Below, piece after piece: positions 1 through 5,488 of a stretch of 5,697 nt of DNA. The translations under genes and the position numbers were made by a program. The notes under the pieces are model-generated. The model saw nothing but the letters and a program-made list of their open reading frames with translations, was not told the origin of the DNA and searched no databases. How positions within the stretch are numbered: position 1 is the first letter of the stretch; every line of letters begins with the position of its first letter. This DNA is from Rhodospirillaceae bacterium (GTDB lineage Bacteria; Pseudomonadota; Alphaproteobacteria; UBA8366; GCA-2717185): the NCBI GenBank assembly GCA_018660965.1, contig JABJJH010000405.1, positions 1-5,697 on the forward strand, written 5' to 3'.

Positions 1-113
1 AATCCCGGCGCGATATTGTTTTCGAAGATGTGCTTCTTATACTCTGACAAGGCCTCCAGTACAGTTGAACGAAATGGCACGGGCCTATTTGACAAAATTT
101 AAAGGAAACGCAG
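1..113 (+). promoter_or_regulatory. Upstream region and candidate promoter of the nitroreductase gene
   Basis: No coding region is supported here. A candidate sigma70-type promoter is TTGTTT at 16-21 and TATACT at 38-43 with a 16-base spacer; the -10 matches the consensus at five of six positions but the -35 at only three. It would start transcription about 60 bases before the ATG. A perfect TTGACA at 89-94 has no -10 at a usable distance, because that would fall inside the gene. The ribosome binding site is clear: AGGA at 103-106, seven bases before the ATG at 114. The promoter call is inference from consensus matching alone. Confidence 0.35.
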
Positions 114-719
114 ATGCTGCCGAAAAAACCTGCCGAGACCTCTGTCCAGTTGAATGAGCTGATCCGAAATCGCTGGAGCCCGCGCGCCTACTCGGACCGT
201 ATGGTCTCCCGCGAGGACCTGGTTGCGGTCCTGGAAGCGGCGCGGTGGGCGGCATCGTGCAACAACATGCAGCCGTGGCGCTATATCGTCACCACCAGAG
301 ATGATGCAACGGAGCATCAGCGCATGGTTGAATGCCTGAAGCCCGGCAACCAGGAATGGGCGCCGACGGCGCCGATTCTGATGATCGCCCTGGCCAACCT
401 GAAGCGACCAAACGAGGACGAGAACCGCCATGCCTTCTATGACACCGGTGCGGCATCGGCGTTGTTGACTCTCGAGGCGATGGCCCGGGGCCTTTGCGTG
501 CGCCAGATGGCCGGAATCGAGGTGGACAAGGTTCGCGAGACCTTTGCCGTTCCCGACGATTACGGTGTGGTTGCCGGCATCGCGCTCGGCTATCAAGGAG
601 AGCCCGAAAGTCTGCCGGCGCAACGTCAGGAACAAGAGACAGCGCCGCGCGCCCGCAATCCGCTTTCCGACATGATTTTCACCGGTACATTCGGGAACTC
701 CTCGCCACTCGTTTCCTAA
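114..719 (+). CDS. Nitroreductase family protein (FMN-dependent oxidoreductase)
   Basis: A 201-residue cytoplasmic protein of the nitroreductase fold, a family of FMN enzymes that use NAD(P)H to reduce nitroaromatics, quinones, enones or other electron-poor compounds; the substrate cannot be told from sequence. Visible family signatures are the N-terminal phosphate-binding stretch RNRWSPRAY (residues 18-26), the ArwA-type helix leading into NNMQPWR (50-56), a central helix D110 TGAASALLTLEAMARGL that packs at the dimer and flavin site, VP..Y followed by GIALGY (155-160), and the closing RNPLSDMIF (181-189). The length is normal for the short subgroup. No signal peptide or membrane segment is seen. 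The ATG is supported by a good Shine-Dalgarno seven bases upstream. It is convergent with eda and shares the bases of the stop codons with it, so it is not part of that operon. The family assignment is firm; the specific reaction is unknown. Confidence 0.9.
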   Translation: MLPKKPAETSVQLNELIRNRWSPRAYSDRMVSREDLVAVLEAARWAASCNNMQPWRYIVTTRDDATEHQRMVECLKPGNQEWAPTAPILMIALANLKRPNEDENRHAFYDTGAASALLTLEAMARGLCVRQMAGIEVDKVRETFAVPDDYGVVAGIALGYQGEPESLPAQRQEQETAPRARNPLSDMIFTGTFGNSSPLVS

Positions 720-1354
720 TCTCTGGCTGGATGGCTTGGCCCGGCGACGGTTCGGGCGGCGTGGGCCTTGGCGGCAATGCCTTGCCAGTCGCCCCGCTCC
801 ATATCCGCCGCGGTGGCGACCCAGCTGCCGCCGACGCAGGCGACATTGGGCAAGGTTAGATAATCGTTGAAATTTTCAGCGTTGACGCCACCTGTTGGAC
901 AAAACGTAATATCGTTAAACGGCGAGGCGAAACTTTGCAGCATCGCTTTGCCGCCTGCGGCTTCGGCGGGGAAGAATTTCAGGAATCGAAATCCGGCGCG
1001 CCGGGCCAACATTACCTCCGACGCCGTCGCGACGCCGGGTATATAGAACAGGTCCTGTTCCCGCGCCGCCGCCGCCAGCAGGGGATCGAAGCCGGGGCTG
1101 ACGGCGAATTTGGCGCCAATTTCCTTCGCTCGCATCATTTGTTCGGGTTCCAGCACCGTGCCAACGCCGGTCACCGCGTCGGGATGCGCCGCGATGATGT
1201 TTTCCAACGCGTTCCACGCCGCGTCCGTCCGCAACGTTACCTCAAGCACCGGCAGCCCGCCTGAGATCAACGCCGCCGCCGTTGGCGCCGCATCCTTCAG
1301 TTCCGCAAAAATTAAAACGGGGATGACCTTGAAGCGTTCGAAAAGGTCTCTCAT
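716..1354 (-). CDS. eda: 2-dehydro-3-deoxy-phosphogluconate (KDPG) aldolase
   Basis: A 212-residue class I aldolase that cleaves KDPG into pyruvate and D-glyceraldehyde 3-phosphate, the final step of the Entner-Doudoroff pathway and of hexuronate breakdown; it is cytoplasmic and trimeric in the family. The signatures are complete: GGLPVLEVTLRT (32-43) with the catalytic Glu at 38, GVGTV (63-67), SPGFD (86-90), IPGVAT (105-110), FLKFFPAE (124-131) with the Schiff-base Lys at 126, and PTGGV (153-157) for phosphate binding. These correspond to Glu45 and Lys133 of the E. coli enzyme. Its ATG overlaps the kdgK stop in an ATGA, with only a weak, too-close GGTGAG (1357-1362) upstream, so translation is probably coupled to kdgK. 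Some Eda proteins also cleave 4-hydroxy-2-oxoglutarate. The related 6-phospho-KDPGal aldolase (DgoA) is an alternative, but pairing with KdgK favours KDPG. Confidence 0.93.
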   Translation of the reverse strand: MRDLFERFKVIPVLIFAELKDAAPTAAALISGGLPVLEVTLRTDAAWNALENIIAAHPDAVTGVGTVLEPEQMMRAKEIGAKFAVSPGFDPLLAAAAREQDLFYIPGVATASEVMLARRAGFRFLKFFPAEAAGGKAMLQSFASPFNDITFCPTGGVNAENFNDYLTLPNVACVGGSWVATAADMERGDWQGIAAKAHAARTVAGPSHPARD

Positions 1355-2298
1355 GACTCACCGGCCAACGTATCTTCTCCTGGTATGTCGTCACGGGGCA
1401 TGTCACCACGGGGCATAACGGCGCCGGGGTGCATGATGACGTTCCCGGCCAGACGGTTCGCGCGCCGCGCCGCCCCCACCGGGTCAATCCCGGCGATCCG
1501 GGCCGCCAGGTATCCGGCATTGAAGGCGTCGCCCGCTCCCGTCGTGTCCAATGGATCGGGCCGGGTGATCGTCGCAACCTGTTCGCGGACATTCTTCGCT
1601 GACACCAGGCAACCTTTGGCGTCCATCTTGACGACGACTTCGCCAATACCGGCGGCGTGGAGCCGCTCCACGCACGCTGCGGCGTCGATGTCGCCGAAAA
1701 CCTGCTGGTCATCAACCAGGGTTGGCGCGGCCAGATCGGTGCGGGTCAGAATTTCCAATATTGCATGTCGTGCGGCGGCGGCGTCAGGCCAGCCGCGAGG
1801 CCGGTAGTTGGTGTCGAACATAATTTTGCATCCCTTTGCTCTCGCGGCATCCAGAATTTCATACAACTTAGCGCGTTGGTCGCCCTGGTACAGCGACAAG
1901 GTGACGCCGCTCAGATATATATAATCATAATCGACAAGGCGCTGAGCGATGTTGTCGATTTCCGGAAAGGTGAACAAATCCCGAGCGGGCGCCTGATCAC
2001 GCCAGTAGAAAAATTGCCGTTCCCCGGCGCCGTCAGTGCGGATCGCGTAAAGGCCCGGAACGCGACCTTCCGCCCGAACGATCAATCCAACGCCCACCTC
2101 TTCTGCCAACCACTGGTCGATCATCCAGTCGCTGTAGGGGTCGTCGCCCAGGGCCGTTACATAATCGATCTCGACGCCAAGCCGCGCCAGATAAACCGCA
2201 GTGTTCAACGTGTCGCCGCCATAGGAGAGGGCCATCGTCTGTTGGTCGGCGCCGCTTAGCTCCAACATGCACTCCCCAATACAGGCGACGCGCGCCAT
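1351..2298 (-). CDS. kdgK: 2-keto-3-deoxygluconate kinase (PfkB/ribokinase family)
   Basis: A 315-residue sugar kinase of the PfkB family that uses ATP to phosphorylate 2-keto-3-deoxygluconate to KDPG, feeding the downstream eda product. Seen in order: GECMLELSG (8-16), the substrate-binding GGDTLNTAVYLARLG (27-41), GDDPYSDW (51-58), the ERQFFYWRDQAPAR stretch (93-106) and FDTNYRPRGW (161-170), both typical of KDG kinases, and the ATP/anion-hole motif DTTGAGDAFNAGYLA (251-265) with catalytic Asp at 257. The start is fixed by the conserved first strand and by an in-frame TAA two codons upstream (2302-2304). No good Shine-Dalgarno precedes it, the nearest being AAGG twelve bases away. The C-terminus extends past the usual fold in a short acidic tail with three pentapeptide repeats (295-309). 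It is the first gene of a two-gene operon with eda. Confidence 0.92.
   Translation of the reverse strand: MARVACIGECMLELSGADQQTMALSYGGDTLNTAVYLARLGVEIDYVTALGDDPYSDWMIDQWLAEEVGVGLIVRAEGRVPGLYAIRTDGAGERQFFYWRDQAPARDLFTFPEIDNIAQRLVDYDYIYLSGVTLSLYQGDQRAKLYEILDAARAKGCKIMFDTNYRPRGWPDAAAARHAILEILTRTDLAAPTLVDDQQVFGDIDAAACVERLHAAGIGEVVVKMDAKGCLVSAKNVREQVATITRPDPLDTTGAGDAFNAGYLAARIAGIDPVGAARRANRLAGNVIMHPGAVMPRGDMPRDDIPGEDTLAGES
1372..1416 (-). repeat. Three 15-base tandem repeats encoding the KdgK C-terminal tail
   Basis: Three consecutive 15-base units (1402-1416, 1387-1401, 1372-1386 in coding order) encode MPRGD, MPRDD and IPGED, residues 295-309. The first two units match at 13 of 15 bases; the third has drifted (9 of 15 against the second). 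The period is five codons, so the frame is kept. It lies just before the kdgK stop and outside the kinase fold. Slippage duplication is the inferred origin. Confidence 0.7.
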
Positions 2299-2342
2299 TG
2301 GTTAGGCGGGCCTTGGGGAAGCCGCGCGTGTCACTTTAAACC

Positions 2343-2357
2343 TGCGCATTGTGTGCA
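2343..2357. promoter_or_regulatory. Imperfect inverted repeat, candidate operator upstream of kdgK
   Basis: TGCGCA-TTG-TGTGCA forms six-base half sites matching at five of six positions about a three-base centre. It lies 45-59 bases upstream of the kdgK ATG, where a repressor could overlap the promoter. The regulator is unknown, since no transcription factor gene is in the window. Such short near-palindromes also arise by chance. Confidence 0.25.
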
Positions 2358-2413
2358 AACGAAATATCTTCATGGGAACCGTCCAGGGGTTGAATCCTTT
2401 AGCCTAAAGATAA

Positions 2414-2452
2414 GTCCGCGAAACTAAAGTCCACGTCAGCGAAATTAATGTC
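2414..2452. repeat. Two 18-base direct repeats phased at 21 bases
   Basis: GTCCGCGAAACTAAAGTC at 2414-2431 and GTCAGCGAAATTAATGTC at 2435-2452 match at 15 of 18 positions, with three bases between them. The 21-base period equals about two turns of DNA, placing both copies on the same face of the helix, as is common for tandem binding sites of transcription factors. A degenerate third copy may precede them at 2394-2411 (10 of 18 matches, period 20, sharing CCTAAAG-like bases). They are 116-154 bases upstream of the kdgK start and about 220 upstream of the CoA-transferase start. Either operon could be the target. Confidence 0.5.
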
Positions 2453-2525
2453 AATGCGCCGCAAAATGCTTTTTGTCTCGACTTGCTTATCGATTTAGCC
2501 ATGATCCTTAAGGGACATTTGATAC

Positions 2526-2612
2526 ATGAATTTCAGGAATGATCGAAGAGGGCTAAGCGCCCCGGACACGATTGAGGCGGCGGTGCTGGAGCATGTCGGT
2601 GACGAATTATAA
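2526..2612 (+). CDS. Possible 28-codon ORF, unknown or leader-like
   Basis: An ATG at 2526 opens 28 codons ending in TAA, with AAGGGA at 2510-2515 ten bases upstream as a plausible ribosome binding site. The peptide is MNFRNDRRGLSAPDTIEAAV followed by LEHVGDEL. Third positions in its second half are mostly G or C, as in the neighbouring genes. It has no membrane segment, no run of one amino acid suggesting attenuation, and no family I recognise. It ends 58 bases before the CoA-transferase start. It may be a leader peptide, a remnant of a lost regulator gene, or chance. Confidence 0.22.
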   Translation: MNFRNDRRGLSAPDTIEAAVLEHVGDEL

Positions 2613-2652
2613 AGCCGTTCGGCGCTGACTAGACGAGGCGTCGGCGACTCAC

Positions 2653-2660
2653 GGGGGAGG
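2653..2660 (+). promoter_or_regulatory. Ribosome binding site that decides the CoA-transferase start
   Basis: GGGGGAGG here is ten bases before the ATG at 2671 but only one base before the in-frame TTG at 2662. A one-base gap cannot work for initiation, so the ATG is the likely start and the TTG is rejected. Confidence 0.65.
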
Positions 2661-2670
2661 GTTGAACATC

Positions 2671-3885
2671 ATGACGCAACCGAAGGGGCCTCTCGACGGG
2701 GTAAAGGTCGTCGCCTGTTCGACGGCGCAAGCCGGGACCGTTCCGTATATGCTGATGGCGGATCTGGGCGCGGAAATCGTCAAGATTGAATTGCCGGGGG
2801 TTGGCGATAACTCGCGCACGTCGGGACAGGTGCCGGGATACCCGAGTTCTTATTTCGAAACCAACAATCGCGGCGTGAAGAGCCTGACGCTCAATCTCAA
2901 GGACCCGAAAGGGCGGGACATCCTTTACAAGCTGGTCGCCGAGGCCGATGTTTTTGGCCAGAATTTTCGCCCCGGCGCGGCGGAAAAGAATGGTTTCGGC
3001 TATGAGGACCTGAAAAAGATAAATCCGAAACTCGTCTATGCCTCGGTGTCCGGCTATGGGCCAGACGGGCCGCATGCGGCGCTGCCGGGAACGGACGCCA
3101 TGGGCCAGGCGTTGGGCGGCGTCGCGGAAGCCTACGCCACGCCGGGTCAACCGCTGCGCACCGGCATTGTGTCCGTGGCCGATGAGAGCTGCGCAATTCT
3201 GACCTTCGGCGGCATCCTGGCGGCGTTGCATTGCGCGCGAACGACCGGGGTTGGCCAGAAGGTCGACACATCATTGTTAGGGGCGCAGGTTCGGCTCATG
3301 GGCTGGACCCTGACCACCACCATGTGGCGCGACCGGGACCCGGTCACCGGGCAGGCGCGGGTCAACGGCACCGCCGAGCGGCCCGGAATGAGCGCCAGCT
3401 TCGCCGATAAAGACGGCAAGCCTTTCGTGTTTCAACTTCAGGGTCGAGAATGGCGTGGCGCGATGGCGGCCCTTGGGTTCTTTGAGGAATTGGAGGCGCT
3501 CGGCCTGGGCGATCTCGGCGTCGCCGTCACTTCCGACGAAAAACGTGAAGAGATGCTGACAACCCTCGACGCTTGCTTCGCCCGCGAGGGTCGTGATCGC
3601 TGGGTCGAAATTCTGCGCGGGACCGATATTGTCGCCGCCCCCATCAATACCTTGCTCGAAGCGTCCAACGATCCCGACGTGTTGGCGAACGGCTACGTCA
3701 CCGAAGTCGACTATCCGGAATACGGCAAAACGGCGAAGGTGCATGGATCGCCCTGGAAATTCTCGGAAACGCCCGCCCATATTGGCGTAGCGCCAAAATT
3801 AGGCGAACATACCGATGCGCTGCTGACCCGGCTGGGTTATTCAGAAGCGGAGATACAGGCGTTGCGGGACAGCAAGGTCGTTTGA
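2671..3885 (+). CDS. CaiB/BaiF (family III) CoA-transferase
   Basis: A 404-residue cytoplasmic enzyme that moves coenzyme A between an acyl-CoA and a free carboxylic acid; relatives include formyl-CoA:oxalate transferase, carnitine CoA-transferase and alpha-methylacyl-CoA racemase. Numbering from the chosen ATG, the N-terminus has LADLGAEIVKIE-like MADLGAEIVKIELPG, then NNRGVKSLTLNLKDPKG (65-81), NFRPG (98-102), the GYGPDGP signature (128-134), the catalytic Asp at 171 (codon 3181-3183), followed by the helix GGILAALHCARTTGVGQKVD, and a typical C-terminal closing segment with GSPWKFSETP and LG.HTDALL. Length is typical of full-size transferases. The ATG is chosen over TTG 2662 by ribosome-binding-site spacing. 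It is followed after 60 bases by an SDR gene on the same strand, probably co-transcribed. The acyl substrate is not evident; the family is certain, the substrate unknown. Confidence 0.92.
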   Translation: MTQPKGPLDGVKVVACSTAQAGTVPYMLMADLGAEIVKIELPGVGDNSRTSGQVPGYPSSYFETNNRGVKSLTLNLKDPKGRDILYKLVAEADVFGQNFRPGAAEKNGFGYEDLKKINPKLVYASVSGYGPDGPHAALPGTDAMGQALGGVAEAYATPGQPLRTGIVSVADESCAILTFGGILAALHCARTTGVGQKVDTSLLGAQVRLMGWTLTTTMWRDRDPVTGQARVNGTAERPGMSASFADKDGKPFVFQLQGREWRGAMAALGFFEELEALGLGDLGVAVTSDEKREEMLTTLDACFAREGRDRWVEILRGTDIVAAPINTLLEASNDPDVLANGYVTEVDYPEYGKTAKVHGSPWKFSETPAHIGVAPKLGEHTDALLTRLGYSEAEIQALRDSKVV

Positions 3886-3945
3886 GACCAGCCGACAGGC
3901 GAGGCGGCGAATGTAATGATTTACGCATTTTGGGGGATTTAGGTC

Positions 3946-4737
3946 ATGGATCTGTCGTTAAAGAACAAATCAGTTGTCGTCACCGGTGGGAACCGGGGAA
4001 TCGGACGCGCCATTGCGTTGGCGTTTGCGGGGGAAGGCGCCAATGTCGCGATTGTCGGTCGCGACACCGATGCGCTGGCGACGGTGAAAGCGGAAATTGA
4101 AGCAAAGAGCGTCAAGGCGCTCGCCATCGCGGCTGATCTGTTCACCGCCGATGGGTGTGACCGCGCGGTGAACGAAACGGCGGACGCCTTTGGCGGGCTC
4201 GACGTTCTGGTGAATAACGCATCGACCTCCGTCAGTGGTGGGCTTGAAACCCTGAGTGACGACCAGCTTATGGAACGGTTAACCGGTAAGACGCTGGCGT
4301 ATATGCGCTGTAGCCGCGCATCGCTGCCGTGGTTCCGGAAGGCCGGGGGTGGCCGAATTATCTGCATCGGCGGATCGGCGGCCCGCGCCGCCGGCAAGGC
4401 GTCGCTGCCAAGCGGGCTCGGTAATTCGTCGCTGACGAATTTCGCCAAGCATTTAAGCAACGATGTCGCGCCGGAAAACATCACGGTCAACGTGGTGCAT
4501 CCGCCTTTCACCAAGACGGATCGTTATCCGGCCCGGCTGGAGGCGCGCGCGAAACAGCTTGGCGTCAGTCTTGAGGAGGCGGAAGCAACGTTTACCGCCG
4601 ACTTCCCGATTGGACGGATTATCGAGCCGGACGACATCGCCCCGATGGTGCTTTTTCTCTGTTCGCCTCACGCCGCCGCCGTTACGGGGCAGGCGATTGG
4701 AATTGACGGCGGCTCCACGCCTGGCATTTTCTATTAA
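3946..4737 (+). CDS. Atypical short-chain dehydrogenase/reductase (SDR) lacking the catalytic tetrad
   Basis: A 263-residue Rossmann-fold protein of the SDR superfamily. The cofactor half is intact: TGGNRGIG at 13-20, AADL at 62-65, NNAS at 90-93, and the C-terminal DDIAPMVLFLCS and VTGQAIGIDGGSTPG stretch. The active site is not classical. Aligned without gaps on RIICIGG and on ITVNVVHP, the tetrad Asn falls on Lys115, Ser on Gly143 (a Ser follows at 144), Tyr on Ser156 and Lys on Asn160, so there is no YxxxK motif. It may use other residues, bind a ligand without reducing it, or partner another subunit. I recall similar SDR-like proteins with a conserved Lys and Asn at these places, so this looks like a clade trait and not decay; the reading frame is intact. 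The ATG has GGGGGA eight bases upstream (3932-3937). It likely shares a transcript with the CoA-transferase, suggesting a role in acyl-CoA or organic acid metabolism. Confidence 0.88.
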   Translation: MDLSLKNKSVVVTGGNRGIGRAIALAFAGEGANVAIVGRDTDALATVKAEIEAKSVKALAIAADLFTADGCDRAVNETADAFGGLDVLVNNASTSVSGGLETLSDDQLMERLTGKTLAYMRCSRASLPWFRKAGGGRIICIGGSAARAAGKASLPSGLGNSSLTNFAKHLSNDVAPENITVNVVHPPFTKTDRYPARLEARAKQLGVSLEEAEATFTADFPIGRIIEPDDIAPMVLFLCSPHAAAVTGQAIGIDGGSTPGIFY

Positions 4738-4745
4738 GCATCATA

Positions 4746-4766
4746 AAGGCTTCACAGCGGAGCTTT
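4746..4766 (+). terminator. Weak hairpin after the SDR gene, possible terminator
   Basis: AAGGCTTC, a five-base loop, then GGAGCTTT can form an eight-pair stem on the rightward transcript with two G-U pairs, beginning nine bases after the SDR stop. No long T run follows, only TTTCGAGTCTTT. The same sequence overlaps the end of the convergent bactofilin gene, and the wobbles become A-C mismatches on that strand. The call is weak. Confidence 0.25.
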
Positions 4767-5279
4767 CGAGTCTTTAACGCTGGCGTCGGATTTCTCGGGC
4801 GCGTGCGGTTTGGCCTCGTCGCGGTTGTCGAACACGCTGATGTCGCCGGTCAAAACGCCGCCAGCGGCGATTTCCAGTTCGGCGTAACCGATATCGCCGG
4901 AAACCCGACCCGTGGCGTTTACCGTCAGCTTCGTGGATGCGCTCAGGGTTCCGTCAAAAACGCCCAGGATCACCGCGTCGCCAACCTTTGCGGTTCCTGA
5001 AAAATCGCCATTTTCCCGCACCAACATGCGCTCGGCGACGATGCTGGCTTTCACCGTGCCATCGATGATGACTTCATCGCAGTTGTCCAGCGTGCCTTCG
5101 AAATAGACGCCGGGCCCAATCAACGCGGACCGCTGGGAGTCGGATTTGGAGGTCGGTTGATACGGCGGAATTTTGGGTGTTCCCCGGGGCGTGGGCTGGT
5201 CTTGCCGTCCCGTTGGCGTCGGCGTTCCTGGCGCCTTGTCCTTGGGTGTGTTTTTCTTCGCGATGATCCGGTTCAGCAT
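4752..5279 (-). CDS. Bactofilin (polymer-forming cytoskeletal protein)
   Basis: A 175-residue bactofilin. These proteins polymerise without nucleotide into filaments under the inner membrane and act in cell shape, stalk formation or localisation of cell-wall enzymes. Residues 52-148 form the right-handed beta-helix core, visible as repeated short turns with glycine and small or hydrophobic residues every few positions: LIGPGVYFEGTL, EVIIDGTVKASI, RMLVRENGDFSGTA, AVILGVFDGTL, LTVNATGRVSGDI, LEIAAGGVLTGDI. It is flanked by a basic, Pro/Thr/Gln-rich, probably disordered head (1-47) and a charged tail (149-175), the usual bactofilin layout. No transmembrane helix is seen. The ATG has GGAG nine bases upstream (5289-5292 on the complement). 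Its stop is 14 bases from that of the convergent SDR gene. No M23 peptidase, a common bactofilin neighbour, appears in the window. The specific role is unknown. Confidence 0.9.
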   Translation of the reverse strand: MLNRIIAKKNTPKDKAPGTPTPTGRQDQPTPRGTPKIPPYQPTSKSDSQRSALIGPGVYFEGTLDNCDEVIIDGTVKASIVAERMLVRENGDFSGTAKVGDAVILGVFDGTLSASTKLTVNATGRVSGDIGYAELEIAAGGVLTGDISVFDNRDEAKPHAPEKSDASVKDSKAPL

Positions 5280-5488
5280 TCAACTCGACTCCATATTCAA
5301 GGGGCTTGGGTATTTAAGATCGCGGGCAAATTTGTGGACATTTTGGCAGGATTACGGCTTTTCCGGGATTTAGCCCTCGCTAGACCCGTGTTACACAGAT
5401 TATTATTGAAGAGGGCTGGCGCGCATCCGCGCCTTCGGTCGATTTTTTCGGTTCCGATTACAATTCCACATCATCCTGGGGGGTCTGA
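5280..5488. other. Divergent intergenic region, bactofilin and CMD-family gene
   Basis: About 210 bases between two divergent starts, holding the promoters of both. Weak -10-like elements are TATTAT at 5401-5406 (rightward) and TTAAAT on the complement near 5310-5315 (leftward); neither has a convincing -35, so I do not assign promoters. A short perfect palindrome, GTGTTACAC, is at 5388-5396. A GC hairpin lies at 5418-5433. A G-rich ribosome binding site (5477-5482) precedes the rightward ATG by six bases. Confidence 0.45.
5418..5448 (+). other. GC hairpin followed by a T run in the leader of the CMD-family gene
   Basis: GGCGCG (5418-5423), loop CATC, and CGCGCC (5428-5433) form a perfect six-pair stem. 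Nine bases later comes a run of six T residues (5443-5448), about 40 bases before the ATG at 5489. The gap between stem and T run is longer than in a standard intrinsic terminator. It could be a leader structure, a weak attenuator or a chance stem in GC-rich DNA. Confidence 0.3.

Larger units (their letters stand above)
2299..2670. other. Divergent intergenic control region between kdgK and the CoA-transferase gene
   Basis: About 370 bases without a recognisable conserved gene. It separates the leftward kdgK-eda operon from the rightward CoA-transferase and SDR genes and must hold promoters for both. The part from about 2335 to 2520 is visibly richer in A and T than the flanking genes, as expected of a control region. 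It contains an imperfect inverted repeat (2343-2357), a phased direct repeat (2414-2452), a possible 28-codon ORF (2526-2612) and the CoA-transferase ribosome binding site (2653-2660). A perfect TTGACA reads leftward at 2454-2449, but no convincing -10 follows at 16-18 bases. I could not assign either promoter confidently. Confidence 0.6.

Noticed and set aside
89..94. TTGACA as a -35 box for the nitroreductase gene
   Set aside because: A matching -10 would fall at or past the ATG at 114, and none is present.
99..635. Long leftward open frame opposite the nitroreductase gene
   Set aside because: Its product is Arg/Gly/His-rich with no recognisable domain, and the opposite strand encodes a clear nitroreductase with a ribosome binding site.
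1657..2259. Rightward 200-codon open frame opposite kdgK
   Set aside because: It is fully covered by the PfkB motifs on the other strand and its product shows no domain.
2449..2454. Leftward TTGACA as the kdgK -35 box
   Set aside because: The sequences 16-18 bases on are GGACTT, GACTTT and ACTTTA, none a good -10, and the element lies inside a direct repeat that explains its bases.
2662..2670. TTG at 2662 as the start of the CoA-transferase, adding three residues
   Set aside because: The strong GGGGGAGG ends only one base before this TTG, while the ATG at 2671 is ten bases away and begins at the usual family N-terminus.
2629..3231. Leftward 200-codon open frame opposite the CoA-transferase gene
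   Set aside because: It lies antisense to well-conserved CaiB/BaiF motifs, and its Arg-rich low-information product is typical of a shadow frame in GC-rich DNA.
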